From the NCBI GenBank assembly GCA_016200915.1, contig JACQDV010000092.1, forward strand, positions 59,675-123,674: DNA of 64,000 nucleotides. Reading direction: 5' to 3'. A model generated the notes under the pieces. The model saw only the letters and a program-made list of their open reading frames with translations, was not told the origin of the DNA and did not search any database. Positions within the stretch are counted from its first letter, which is position 1; each line of letters starts with the position of its first letter. Position numbers and translations under genes: made by a program. Source of the stretch: Sphingobacteriales bacterium. Its GTDB lineage: Bacteria; Bacteroidota; Bacteroidia; Chitinophagales; Chitinophagaceae. Positions 7,809 to 16,680 of the stretch are shown here, in pieces.

Positions 7809-8345
7809 ATGAGTGAGCAGGTAAATACAGCACAGCAGTTTCCGGGACAGGTTCATGATCTGCCGGGCGGAGGCATTGTGCTGAGCAAACTGGATGATGT
7901 TATCAACTGGGCCCGTTCCAACTCACTCTGGCCATTAACATTTGCCACCAGTTGCTGTGGTATTGAAATGATGGCTACTGCTTCTGCGAAATATGATTTC
8001 TCCCGGTTTGGTTTTGAAGTAGCCCGTGCTACACCAAGACAGGCAGATGTAATTATTATAGCAGGAACCATCGTTAACAAAATGGCGCCTGTATTAAAAA
8101 GATTATACGACCAGATGGCTGACCCCAAGTATGTAATTGCGATGGGTGCCTGTGCCATCAGCGGTGGACCTTTCTTTTATAATACTTATTCTGTTGTAAA
8201 AGGTGCCGACCATGTGATACCAGTGGATGTGTATGTGGCTGGTTGTCCGCCAAGGCCAGAGGCGTTGTTACATGCATTAATATCCTTGCAGGAAAAAATA
8301 AAAATGGGAATGACAAGGGAACAAATAAAAACTTCCACCCCATAA
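7809..8345 (+). CDS. nuoB: NADH-quinone oxidoreductase subunit B
   Basis: A 178-residue peripheral-arm subunit that binds the terminal N2 4Fe-4S cluster and passes electrons to quinone. The tandem cysteines in [11 protein letters not shown], the GACAISGG cysteine and the [13 protein letters not shown] cysteine supply the cluster ligands. Complete at both ends. Confidence 0.98.
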   Translation: MSEQVNTAQQFPGQVHDLPGGGIVLSKLDDVINWARSNSLWPLTFATSCCGIEMMATASAKYDFSRFGFEVARATPRQADVIIIAGTIVNKMAPVLKRLYDQMADPKYVIAMGACAISGGPFFYNTYSVVKGADHVIPVDVYVAGCPPRPEALLHALISLQEKIKMGMTREQIKTSTP

Positions 8346-8376
8346 GGAATAAAACAATTAACCGGATAAAGAGTAA

Positions 8377-8835
8377 ATGACGAACGAAGAATTAAAAACC
8401 AAAATTACCGAACTGCTACCCACAGCCACTTATGAGGAAGGTGGTGAATGGCTCAATATAAATATTGAACCGGCAGACTGGTTATTCTTTGCTCAGCAAT
8501 TAAGAAACGATTCATCTTTATACTTCGATTATTTATTCTGCCTCACCTGTATTGACTGGAAGACTCACCTCACAATGGTGTATCATCTTTCATCAACAAA
8601 ACATCGCCACAATATAGTAGTAAAAGCAAAATTAGATAGAAACAAACCGGAGATAGAAACAGTGAGCCATATATGGCGTACAGCAGATTTTCATGAAAGA
8701 GAAGTGTATGAGATGTTTGGTGTAAACTTTTTAAACCATCCTGACTTGCGTTTATTGATTTTACCCGATGGATGGGAAGGAAAAAATCCGTTAAGAAAAG
8801 ATTTTGAAGACCCGGTTAATATGATAAAGTTGTAA
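8377..8835 (+). CDS. nuoC: NADH-quinone oxidoreductase subunit C
   Basis: A 152-residue 30-kDa-type subunit of the connecting fragment of complex I. The C-terminal DFHEREVYEMFGVNFLNHPDL.. region is the family signature. It is separate from NuoD, not fused as in some enterobacteria and Bacteroides. A heptamer hairpin follows before nuoD. Confidence 0.95.
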   Translation: MTNEELKTKITELLPTATYEEGGEWLNINIEPADWLFFAQQLRNDSSLYFDYLFCLTCIDWKTHLTMVYHLSSTKHRHNIVVKAKLDRNKPEIETVSHIWRTADFHEREVYEMFGVNFLNHPDLRLLILPDGWEGKNPLRKDFEDPVNMIKL

Positions 8836-8916
8836 ATAATGAATAATGAACAGGGAATATCCAATAACGAAGTAAAAACTTCATCATTCATTGTTCAATA
8901 TTCGATATTCATTATT
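8835..8916 (+). repeat. Heptamer-built hairpin, nuoC/nuoD junction
   Basis: Arms 8835-8873 and 8878-8916 (39 nt each) pair at 28 of 39 positions around a 4-nt AAAA loop. Each arm is a run of 7-nt words beginning GAA (for example GAATATC, GAACAGG), ending GAAGT at the loop. It starts at the nuoC stop codon and ends 8 nt before the nuoD ATG. Related in sequence to the arms at nuoM/nuoN and after nuoN. Confidence 0.85.
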
Positions 8917-8924
8917 GATTAAAG

Positions 8925-10070
8925 ATGTACAGAGAAACTCAAATAGTAAGTGATGTATCTAAAGTTCCTCTTGAAGGAGGAGAAGGAACTTTTACTATTA
9001 ACGTAGGGCCACAGCATCCTGCCACCCATGGTGTGTTGCATTTGGTAATTACATTAAATGGGGAGACGATTATAAATATTGAACCTCACCTTGGCTATAT
9101 TCACCGTTCTATTGAAAAGATGTGTGAGAGTTTAACTTACCGCCAGTTCATTTATGTAACGAGCAGGATGGATTATCTCTCAGCTCATATTAATAATCAT
9201 GCCTGTGCTTTATGTGTAGAGAAAGGAATGCAGATTGAAGTTCCGGCAAGGGCACAGGTGATAAGAGTACTGATGGATGAACTCACCAGAATTGCTTCGC
9301 ATGAATTATGGTGGGGAGCAATGGCGATGGATGTGGGTGCTTTCACTCCATTCTTCCATGCGTTTAGAGAAAGAGAAACCATCAATGATATTATGGAAGA
9401 AACCTGCGGGGCAAGATTAACCATGAACTATATGGTGCCCGGTGGTGTGATGCATGATATTCATCCCAACTTTCAAAAAAGAGTAAAAGACTTTTTACAA
9501 TTATATAAAAGTAAGATCCATGAATACGATGAACTGGTAACCGGTAATATCATCTTCCAGAATCGCATGAAAGGTGTGGGAGTTTTATCGGCCGAAGATG
9601 TTATTTCATATGGCTGTACCGGCCCGGTAGCAAGAGGAAGTGGTGTAAGCTGCGATATAAGAAAATTATATCCTTATGAAATTTATGATAAGCTGGAGTT
9701 TGATGAAGTATTAGAAACAGCCGGCGATTCTTTTGCGAGATATTTAGTTAGGCTGAAAGAAATGAATCAATCGATAAGAATCGTTGAACAGTTAATTGAT
9801 AATATTCCCGAAGGAGATTTCCAGGCAAAAACAAAAGCCGTATTAAAATTACCCAAAGGTGAATTTTATACAAGAGTGGAAACAGCAAGAGGTGAATTGG
9901 GAGTTTATATAGTAAGTGAAGGTGGAACAACGCCTTACAGAATCAAATTCCGCTCACCGGGATTTTCCAATCTCTCCATCTTAAATCATATGGTGAAGGG
10001 TGCAAAGATTGGAGATTTGATTGCTGCAATGGGAACACTTGATTTAGTGATACCGGACATTGACAGATAA
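8925..10070 (+). CDS. nuoD: NADH-quinone oxidoreductase subunit D
   Basis: A 381-residue 49-kDa-type subunit; with NuoB it forms the quinone-binding chamber. NVGPQHPATHGVL near residue 26 and EPHLGYIHRSIEK contain the quinone-contacting histidine and conserved residues inherited from the NiFe-hydrogenase large subunit, without hydrogenase cysteines. Next gene in the operon is nuoH; nuoE, nuoF and nuoG, expected here in a 14-gene operon, are missing. Confidence 0.97.
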   Translation: MYRETQIVSDVSKVPLEGGEGTFTINVGPQHPATHGVLHLVITLNGETIINIEPHLGYIHRSIEKMCESLTYRQFIYVTSRMDYLSAHINNHACALCVEKGMQIEVPARAQVIRVLMDELTRIASHELWWGAMAMDVGAFTPFFHAFRERETINDIMEETCGARLTMNYMVPGGVMHDIHPNFQKRVKDFLQLYKSKIHEYDELVTGNIIFQNRMKGVGVLSAEDVISYGCTGPVARGSGVSCDIRKLYPYEIYDKLEFDEVLETAGDSFARYLVRLKEMNQSIRIVEQLIDNIPEGDFQAKTKAVLKLPKGEFYTRVETARGELGVYIVSEGGTTPYRIKFRSPGFSNLSILNHMVKGAKIGDLIAAMGTLDLVIPDIDR

Positions 10071-10145
10071 TATTTTGAATTATAAATTTTAAATGTTGAA
10101 TTAAAGCAGTCCAATTCAAAATTTAAAATTCAACATTTATAATAA
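10071..10145 (+). repeat. Heptamer-built hairpin, nuoD/nuoH junction
   Basis: Left arm 10071-10103 and right arm 10113-10145 are largely complementary and each is a run of A/T-rich 7-nt words (TTTTGAA, TTTTAAA, TGTTGAA type). It begins directly after the nuoD stop and fills the gap to the nuoH start at 10152. It marks where nuoEFG would sit in a canonical operon. Confidence 0.75.
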
Positions 10146-10151
10146 TCAGTA

Positions 10152-11228
10152 ATGTGGAGTTTTTCTAAAATAGCGAATAGTATTCATGAATGGCTGAGTC
10201 AAACATTCAATGCCACCTGGACAACCATTATTGAAATGGTGATTGCTGGTGTGGCAGTTATTAGTTTGTTTGCTGTTTTAGGATTGGTATTGGTAATTAT
10301 GGAACGTAAAGTTTCTGCGTGGATGCAGATTCGTTTAGGTCCTAACCGTGTTGGTCCGAAAGGTTTATTGCAATCACTCGCTGATACATTAAAATTATTA
10401 GTGAAGGAGGGAATGACACCAAATGGTGCTGATAAGTTTTTATTCAACCTTGCGCCATACATTGCGATGATAGTAGCGATGTTGTTATTAGCTCCAATTG
10501 CTTTTGCTAAAGATTTTCAACTGTGGGATTTGAATATTGGAGTGTTATATGTTTCTGCTATTTCTTCTATTTCAGTTATCAGTATATTAATGGCAGGCTG
10601 GGCAAGCAACAATAAATATTCATTGCTCGGCGCTATGCGCAGCGGTGCACAGATAGTGAGTTATGAATTATCTGCAGGATTATCTGTTCTTTCTATTGTA
10701 GTGCTGACAGGAAGTTTACAATTATCAGAAATAGTAAACTCACAGGCAAATGGCTGGTGGATTTTTAAAGGGCATATTCCAGCTATCATTGCCTTCATCA
10801 CTTTCATTATTGCCGTAACAGCAGAAACCAACCGTGCACCTTTCGATTTAGCAGAAGCAGAATCAGAATTAACTGCCGGTTTTCATACAGAATATTCAGG
10901 AATGAAATTCGCTTTGTTCTTCTTAGCGGAATATGCGAATGTGTTTATAGTATGTGCGATTGGGGCAACATTGTTCCTCGGCGGATGGATGCCTTTTCAT
11001 ATTGGTAACTGGACTGGTTTTAATAACATCATGGATTGGATACCATCCAGTATTTGGTTCTTTGGAAAAACGTTCTTTTTAATATTTCTCATCATGTGGT
11101 TCCGCTGGACATTTCCAAGATTAAGGATTGACCAGTTGTTGAATTTAGAGTGGAAGTATTTGTTACCCATCAGTATGATTAACATCTTACTGGTAACAGC
11201 GATGGCTATATTAAAATGGCATTTTTGA
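10152..11228 (+). CDS. nuoH: NADH-quinone oxidoreductase subunit H
   Basis: A 358-residue membrane subunit with about eight helices that links the peripheral arm to the pump modules. Signatures seen: MERKVSAWMQIRLGPNRVGP near residue 50 and NRAPFDLAEAESELTAGFHT near residue 225, with the conserved acidic cluster of the E-channel. Complete. Confidence 0.97.
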   Translation: MWSFSKIANSIHEWLSQTFNATWTTIIEMVIAGVAVISLFAVLGLVLVIMERKVSAWMQIRLGPNRVGPKGLLQSLADTLKLLVKEGMTPNGADKFLFNLAPYIAMIVAMLLLAPIAFAKDFQLWDLNIGVLYVSAISSISVISILMAGWASNNKYSLLGAMRSGAQIVSYELSAGLSVLSIVVLTGSLQLSEIVNSQANGWWIFKGHIPAIIAFITFIIAVTAETNRAPFDLAEAESELTAGFHTEYSGMKFALFFLAEYANVFIVCAIGATLFLGGWMPFHIGNWTGFNNIMDWIPSSIWFFGKTFFLIFLIMWFRWTFPRLRIDQLLNLEWKYLLPISMINILLVTAMAILKWHF

Positions 11229-11311
11229 TTGTTTATGGTTTATTGTTTTTGGTTTATGGTTGTCGTACCAATTAACTAAGAACTAAAAACTATAAACTAA
11301 AAACTATAAAC
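11229..11311 (+). repeat. Heptamer-built hairpin, nuoH/nuoI junction
   Basis: Left arm 11231-11261 is GTTTATG-type heptamers; right arm 11274-11311 is AACTATA/AACTAAA heptamers, the reverse complement type. Loop of about 12 nt. It fills the whole gap from the nuoH stop to the nuoI ATG. The word differs from that at nuoC/nuoD, showing that architecture rather than sequence is shared. Confidence 0.85.
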
Positions 11312-11788
11312 ATGTTCTTAGTTGATTACATAAAAGATGTGTTTGGTGCGATAAAATCGCTGGCCACCGGTATGAAGCGGACAGGATATTATTTTACACA
11401 TCACAAAGAAATCATCACCCAGCAATATCCTGATAACAGGGATACTTTAAATCTTCCTGAAAGATTTAAAGGTGAAGTGGTGATGCCGCATGATGAACAC
11501 AACGAACATCGTTGTACTGGTTGTACCGCTTGTGAGCTGGCTTGTCCTAACGGAACGATCAAAGTCATCACCAAGTTTGATATAACACCCGACGGAAAGA
11601 AAAAGAAAGCTATTGATAAACTGGTTTATCACCTTGAATTGTGCACCATGTGTAATCTCTGCGTGGAAGCTTGTCCTTCTGATGCTATTAAGATGGCACA
11701 AACATTTGAACACAGTGTGTTCGACAGGTCACAACTCACCAAGGTGCTGAATAAACCTGGTTCTAAAATTATGGAAGGAGTGGAATAA
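11312..11788 (+). CDS. nuoI: NADH-quinone oxidoreductase subunit I
   Basis: A 158-residue ferredoxin-like subunit carrying clusters N6a and N6b. Two CxxCxxCxxxCP motifs are visible: CTGCTACELACP (about residue 68) and CTMCNLCVEACP (about residue 110). In a complex lacking NuoEFG this subunit is a plausible entry point for electrons from a ferredoxin-type donor. It overlaps nuoJ by 1 nt (TAATG). Confidence 0.97.
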   Translation: MFLVDYIKDVFGAIKSLATGMKRTGYYFTHHKEIITQQYPDNRDTLNLPERFKGEVVMPHDEHNEHRCTGCTACELACPNGTIKVITKFDITPDGKKKKAIDKLVYHLELCTMCNLCVEACPSDAIKMAQTFEHSVFDRSQLTKVLNKPGSKIMEGVE

Positions 11789-12306
11789 TGAACGGAGCTA
11801 CTATTATATTTTACCTGCTGGCTGCACTTACTTTAGTAAGCGGTTTATTATCTGTTACAACAAGACAGATCTTCCGTGCAGCCATTTATTTATTGTTCTC
11901 ACTAATTGGTATTGCAGGAATTTATTTCTGGCTCAATTATCAATTTATCGCCGCTGTACAAATTGTAGTGTATGTAGGTGGAATTGTGGTACTCATCATT
12001 TTCTCCATCTTCTTAACTCAACAGGCAGGTGAGTTATTACCCAAGCAACAAATTGGAAGAAAAATATTTTCTGCACTGGCAGCATTCTGTGGCTTTGCCC
12101 TGACGATGGTGCAGGTATGGAAACACAGTTTTAATAAATCAACTGGCGATGCTGTGGAAGCAACCGTTGCCAATATAGGTACACAAATGCTGAATGTGGA
12201 TGAAAGTGGATATGCACTTCCTTTTGAAGTAGTATCGATGTTATTGCTGGCAGCCATGATTGGTTGTATCGTCATTGCTTTAAGAACTAAACCGGAAACA
12301 ACATGA
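11788..12306 (+). CDS. nuoJ: NADH-quinone oxidoreductase subunit J
   Basis: A 172-residue membrane subunit with about five helices. AAIYLLFSLIGIAGIYFWLNYQFIAAVQIVVYVGGIVVL includes the pi-bulge-containing TM3 important for coupling. Starts on the last base of nuoI and overlaps nuoK by 4 nt (ATGA), indicating translational coupling; these overlaps are the only nuo junctions free of heptamer repeats apart from nuoB/C and nuoL/M. Confidence 0.95.
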   Translation: MNGATIIFYLLAALTLVSGLLSVTTRQIFRAAIYLLFSLIGIAGIYFWLNYQFIAAVQIVVYVGGIVVLIIFSIFLTQQAGELLPKQQIGRKIFSALAAFCGFALTMVQVWKHSFNKSTGDAVEATVANIGTQMLNVDESGYALPFEVVSMLLLAAMIGCIVIALRTKPETT

Positions 12307-12617
12307 CGCAACCCGGATTATATCATTTATTATTTATCAGTGCCGCACTGTTCTTTATTGGCGTGTATGGTTTTTTAACAAGAAGAAACCTTATTACCAT
12401 GCTGATGAGTGTGGAACTGATTTTAAATAGTGTGAACCTGAACTTTATTGCATTCAATAAATATCTATGGCCACACCGCCTGGATGGTGTATTCTTTACA
12501 GTATTTGTAATTGCGATTGCGGCAGCAGAAGCAGCTGTTGCGATAGCGATCATCATCAACCTGTACCGCAGTCACCAATCAATTGATGTGGAGAATGCTG
12601 AAGAACTGAAATATTAA
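12303..12617 (+). CDS. nuoK: NADH-quinone oxidoreductase subunit K
   Basis: A 104-residue, three-helix membrane subunit homologous to MrpC. The glutamates in MLMSVELILNSVNLNFIAF and in FVIAIAAAEAAVAIAI are the conserved proton-path residues. Complete. Confidence 0.96.
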   Translation: MTQPGLYHLLFISAALFFIGVYGFLTRRNLITMLMSVELILNSVNLNFIAFNKYLWPHRLDGVFFTVFVIAIAAAEAAVAIAIIINLYRSHQSIDVENAEELKY

Positions 12618-12687
12618 ATGTTGTATGTTAAATGTTGAATGAAATCATAATTCAACATTCATCATTCAAAATTCAACATAATAATTA
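12618..12687 (+). repeat. Heptamer-built hairpin, nuoK/nuoL junction
   Basis: Left arm about 12618-12645 and right arm about 12649-12680 are imperfectly complementary; both run in 7-nt words of the TGTTGAA / TTCAACA type. Loop of 3 nt. It lies exactly between the nuoK stop and the nuoL ATG. Confidence 0.75.
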
Positions 12688-14643
12688 ATGCCCAACGCAA
12701 TTAACATAGCGCTTATTCCTCTGCTTCCGTTAGCAGGATTTTTACTGCTGGGATTATTTGGCAAGAAAGTTTTTAAGAACAGTGCCGGCATTATCGGAAC
12801 ATTGATATTACTCATTTCCGCAGGACTTGCTATTTATACTGCTTATGGTTATTTCTTTGATTATGGAAAAGTAAATGATGTTTACCAAAAACTCATTCCT
12901 TTAAAATATACCTGGCTGGAGTTCAGCAAAGATGTATCCATTGATATGGGTATCATTCTCGACCCGATTTCAGCGATGATGATTGTAGTGGTGACTTTTG
13001 TTTCTTTGATGGTGCATGTTTACAGCTTAGGATATATGAAAGATGAAGAAAGATATAGTACGTATTATGCTTACTTATCACTCTTTACTTTTTCCATGCT
13101 TGGTTTGGTACTCTCCTCTAATATTTTCCAGATATATATCTTCTGGGAACTGGTGGGTGTATCATCATTCTTGCTAATTGGATTTTATTATGACCGTCCC
13201 AGTGCAGTGGCAGCTTCTAAAAAAGCATTCATCGTTACACGTTTTGCTGATTTAGGATTTTTGATTGGCATTTTAGTGTTATCGTTCTATTCAGGCACTT
13301 TAGATTTCAATACACTCATACAAAAATTAACTTCACCTGAATCATCTGAATTAAAAACAGCTGTTGCTTCGTCATTCCTCGGTGTATCAGCATTAACATG
13401 GGGGTTGGCTTTGGTATTTATTGGTGGCGCCGGTAAGAGTGCCATGTTCCCTTTACACATCTGGTTGCCCGATGCAATGGAAGGCCCCACTCCTGTTTCT
13501 GCATTGATACATGCTGCAACAATGGTGGTGGCTGGTGTTTATTTAGTAGCAAGACTGTTTCCTGTATTTGCGTTGTCTGCACCGGATGCATTGAGCATAG
13601 TTGCCAATGTTGGTGCCATCTCTGCTTTGTTCGCAGCTATCATTGCCTGTACACAAACAGATATTAAAAGAGTATTGGCATATTCCACCATGAGCCAGAT
13701 TGGCTACATGATGTTTGCATTAGGTGTTTCAAAATATGGTGGTGAAGATGGATTAGGTTATACTGCTTCTATGTTCCACCTGTTTACACATGCTATGTTC
13801 AAAGCATTGCTGTTCTTAGGTGCAGGTGCAGTGATACATTATGTACATAGTAACGACATGAAAGATATGGGTGGATTGCGCAAACATTTACCCATTACAC
13901 ATATTACTTTCTTGCTGGCATGTTTATCTATTGCCGGTTTTCCTTTACTGGCAGGATTCTTTAGTAAAGAAGAAATATTACTGGCCGCTTACCAGCATAA
14001 TGCAATTATTTACTGGATTGCTTTAATCACTTCCGGACTAACTGCTTTTTATATGTTCCGTTTGTATTTCTCTATCTTCTGGAACTCTCCCTCTCCCCGA
14101 GGAGAGAGCCGGGGTGAGGTGCATGGTGAACACCACGGCGAGGGTGGTGCGGCAATGATGCTACCGTTGTTGTTGTTAGCTGTGGGTGCTGTATTCGCCG
14201 GTTATATTCCATTTGGACATTTTGTAAGTTCTGATGGTAAAGCATTAGAAAGTGAATTTCATTTAAGTTTTTCTATTGCACCTGTTGCACTCGGATTGAT
14301 TGGCATCTTAACCGCTATGTGGTTATACAAAAATGAAAATGAGAAGCCTGCTAAACTGGCTGCTTCATTAAGCGGATTGTATAAATCGGCTTATCATAAA
14401 TTTTATATTGATGAACTCTATTTGTTCATTACCAAAAAAGTTTTATTCAATCTCGTTGCCCGTCCGGCTGCCTGGTTTGATAAAACAGTAGTGGATGGTT
14501 TAGTGAACTTTACCGGTAATACAACTCAAGACATAAGTGAAAGAATAAAAAGTGTTCAATCAGGTAAAGTACAGCAATATGCTATTTACTTTTTAGTAAG
14601 TGCGGTGGCACTGGCTTTACTGTTTATTTATGTTTGGAAATAA
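12688..14643 (+). CDS. nuoL: NADH-quinone oxidoreductase subunit L
   Basis: A 651-residue antiporter-like proton pump subunit at the distal end of complex I, with the C-terminal lateral helix. Signatures: the FWELVGVSSFLLIGF glutamate in TM5, GGAGKSAMFPLHIWLPDAMEGPTPVSALIHAATMV with the pump lysine, and YSTMSQIGYM. About residues 467-478 (SPSPRGESRGEV) are encoded by a GC-rich palindromic repeat inserted in frame in a loop next to a His/Gly-rich segment. Complete; 7-16 nt gap to nuoM. Confidence 0.97.
   Translation: MPNAINIALIPLLPLAGFLLLGLFGKKVFKNSAGIIGTLILLISAGLAIYTAYGYFFDYGKVNDVYQKLIPLKYTWLEFSKDVSIDMGIILDPISAMMIVVVTFVSLMVHVYSLGYMKDEERYSTYYAYLSLFTFSMLGLVLSSNIFQIYIFWELVGVSSFLLIGFYYDRPSAVAASKKAFIVTRFADLGFLIGILVLSFYSGTLDFNTLIQKLTSPESSELKTAVASSFLGVSALTWGLALVFIGGAGKSAMFPLHIWLPDAMEGPTPVSALIHAATMVVAGVYLVARLFPVFALSAPDALSIVANVGAISALFAAIIACTQTDIKRVLAYSTMSQIGYMMFALGVSKYGGEDGLGYTASMFHLFTHAMFKALLFLGAGAVIHYVHSNDMKDMGGLRKHLPITHITFLLACLSIAGFPLLAGFFSKEEILLAAYQHNAIIYWIALITSGLTAFYMFRLYFSIFWNSPSPRGESRGEVHGEHHGEGGAAMMLPLLLLAVGAVFAGYIPFGHFVSSDGKALESEFHLSFSIAPVALGLIGILTAMWLYKNENEKPAKLAASLSGLYKSAYHKFYIDELYLFITKKVLFNLVARPAAWFDKTVVDGLVNFTGNTTQDISERIKSVQSGKVQQYAIYFLVSAVALALLFIYVWK
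14085..14120 (+). repeat. REP-like palindrome embedded in nuoL
   Basis: CTCTCC (14091-14096) and GGAGAG (14101-14106) form a stem, followed by a GCCGGGGTGAGG tail. Same plan as the CCCCTCC..GGAGGGG + GGGGTGGGT repeats at 27.9, 28.06, 29.5 and 62.6 kb, here inside a coding sequence without breaking the frame. Confidence 0.65.
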
Positions 14644-14659
14644 ATTGTAATTGACTGTA

Positions 14660-16141
14660 ATGAATCTTTTATTATTAATAGGACTACCATTATTAACTGC
14701 TGTTGGTGTTTTACTTTCCCGTAACACTCAACAGGTAAGAAGTATTGCTTTTGCAGGTTCCGCTTTGCAGCTGGTATTGGCAATAGCTTTGATTTATTTG
14801 TTTCAGAAAGAAAGAGCCGCCGGTGTGGCAGCGCAAATGTTGTTTGAACAAAACTATGCTCTCTTTCCTTCACTCAATATCAACTTTCATATTGGTGTGG
14901 ATGGCATTTCTGTAGCTATGATATTACTCACTGCATTGGTTGTGGTAGCTGGTGTATTGGTATCATGGAGAGTAGAAAAGATGACGAAAGAATTTTATTT
15001 CTTACTCATCTTGCTGGCCATGGGTGCTTATGGTTTCTTTATCTCATTAGATTTATTTGTCTTATTCTTCTTCCTGGAAATTGCTGTGATACCAAAATAT
15101 CTATTGATAGGAACATGGGGCAGTGGTAAAAAAGAATACAGTGCCAATAAACTTGCCTTAATGCTGATGGCTGGTTCTTCATTGGTAATTGTTGGAATAT
15201 TAGGAATGTATTTTGGTAATGGAGAGCATAAAAGTTTTGATATAATTCAGTTAGCACAAGCTGGTATTTCACCGGCAGTTCAAAAATTATTCTTCCCATT
15301 CCTGTTTGTTGGTTTCGGAATTTTCACAGCATTATTTCCTTTTCACACATGGGTGCCCGATGGTCACTCATCTGCACCAACAGCAGGATCAATGTTCCTC
15401 GCTGGTATTTCCATGAAATTAGGAGGTTATGGTTGTTTAAGAGTAGCAACTTATTTAATGCCGCAAGGTGCACAGGAATATTCTTCCTGGATTATCGTGT
15501 TATCATCCATTGCTATTTTATATGGTGCCTTCGCTACCATGATGCAGCGGGATTTAAAATACATGAATGCATATTCATCCATCAGTCACTGTGGCTTTGT
15601 TTTGTTAGGAATAGGTATGCTGACCAAAACTGCTATCACTGGTGCCGTTATGCAAATGGTAAGTCATGGTTTGATGACAGCCTTATTCTTTGCAGTTATC
15701 GGAATAATATATGAACGTACACATACAAGACAAATAAATGAAATGGGAGGATTGCTGAAAGTAATGCCTTTCACCATGACTGTTTTATTTATTGCCGGTT
15801 TATGTTCATTGGGGTTACCTGGCTTTAGTGGTTTTGTAGCAGAGATGACGGTGTTTATGGGTAGTTGGCAAAATGCGGATGCATTCCATCGTATCGCAAC
15901 GGTAATAGCTTGTATGTCCATTGTGGTAACAGCAGTATATATTTTAAGAGCTATCGGACAAGTGGCAATGGGACCGATTAAAGAAACATACACCCGATTA
16001 AGTGATGCCAGCTGGAATGAAAAATTAGCGGCGGCTATTTTAATTATTGGTATTGTAGCAATTGGTGTCGCACCGTTCTGGTTAAACGATTTAATCAAGC
16101 CAGGTGCAGAAATTATTATGAACAAAATTTCGGGGAAATAA
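14660..16141 (+). CDS. nuoM: NADH-quinone oxidoreductase subunit M
   Basis: A 493-residue antiporter-like subunit. FFFLEIAVIPKYLLIGTWG contains the TM5 glutamate, FPFHTWVPDGHSSAPTAGSMFLAG the TM7-8 region with conserved His/Pro, and YSSISHCGFVLLGIG the later signature. The ATG at 14660 is preferred to a TTG three codons earlier (14651). Complete. Confidence 0.96.
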   Translation: MNLLLLIGLPLLTAVGVLLSRNTQQVRSIAFAGSALQLVLAIALIYLFQKERAAGVAAQMLFEQNYALFPSLNINFHIGVDGISVAMILLTALVVVAGVLVSWRVEKMTKEFYFLLILLAMGAYGFFISLDLFVLFFFLEIAVIPKYLLIGTWGSGKKEYSANKLALMLMAGSSLVIVGILGMYFGNGEHKSFDIIQLAQAGISPAVQKLFFPFLFVGFGIFTALFPFHTWVPDGHSSAPTAGSMFLAGISMKLGGYGCLRVATYLMPQGAQEYSSWIIVLSSIAILYGAFATMMQRDLKYMNAYSSISHCGFVLLGIGMLTKTAITGAVMQMVSHGLMTALFFAVIGIIYERTHTRQINEMGGLLKVMPFTMTVLFIAGLCSLGLPGFSGFVAEMTVFMGSWQNADAFHRIATVIACMSIVVTAVYILRAIGQVAMGPIKETYTRLSDASWNEKLAAAILIIGIVAIGVAPFWLNDLIKPGAEIIMNKISGK

Positions 16142-16680
16142 GAAGTTTGTTGAATATCGAATAATGAACAGGGAATAATGAATGATGAAGTGAAAGATTG
16201 ATTGATAAACTAAAAATCATATTATATGAGCGAGAGCAGAAAATATGATTTAGAAGAGCGGCTGATTGAATTTGCTGTTCTGATAATCAGAATTACAGAA
16301 AGTCTTTATAATACAAGAGCTGGAATTCATATTGGAGGGCAAGTAGTTCGTTCAGGCACATCTCCGGCCTTGCATTATGGAGAAGCACAAAGTGCAGAAT
16401 CAAGAGCAGACTTTGTACACAAATTGAAGATATTATTAAAAGAATTGAGGGAAACGAAAAATGCTTTAAGAATAACTAAAGCAGTGCCATTGACGGACAA
16501 AATGGATTTGACAGAACAGGGTTTGAAAGAAGTGGATGAGCTAATATCAATCTTTGTCAAAAGTATTGACACGGCCAAAAGGAATATGATGGCAGAGAAA
16601 ACGAAAAAGAGTAAGGAAAAGAACGCCTGATAATTTCATCATTCGATGTTCCTTGTTCGGTGTTCAGTATTTTAAATTAT
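16142..16680 (+). repeat. Heptamer-armed element carrying a four-helix-bundle gene, nuoM/nuoN junction
   Basis: Left arm: GAANNNN heptamers from 16152 to 16191. Right arm: their reverse complement at 16635-16665. Arms 16159-16189 and 16635-16665 match at 24 of 31 positions. The words are nearly those of the nuoC/nuoD and post-nuoN hairpins, whose loops are only 4-8 nt; here the loop holds a complete gene. The element runs exactly from the nuoM stop to the nuoN ATG and keeps operon direction. Mobility is inferred, not shown. Confidence 0.7.
16226..16630 (+). CDS. Four helix bundle protein (S23 / TIGR02436 type)
   Basis: A 134-residue helical protein of the family first known from ORFs inside 23S rRNA intervening sequences and structurally like the accessory protein Avd of diversity-generating retroelements. 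Seen: DLEERLIEFAVLIIRITESL, then the conserved GGQVVRSGTSPALHYGEAQSAES segment and a long amphipathic C-terminal half with a lysine-rich tail. It has no known role in complex I and interrupts the operon inside a heptamer-armed loop. No reverse transcriptase or variable repeat is nearby. Biochemical function of the family is unknown. Confidence 0.9.
   Translation: MSESRKYDLEERLIEFAVLIIRITESLYNTRAGIHIGGQVVRSGTSPALHYGEAQSAESRADFVHKLKILLKELRETKNALRITKAVPLTDKMDLTEQGLKEVDELISIFVKSIDTAKRNMMAEKTKKSKEKNA

Noticed and set aside
16226..16630. Four-helix gene as accessory (Avd) of a diversity-generating retroelement
   Set aside because: No reverse transcriptase, template repeat or variable repeat is visible anywhere in the window.
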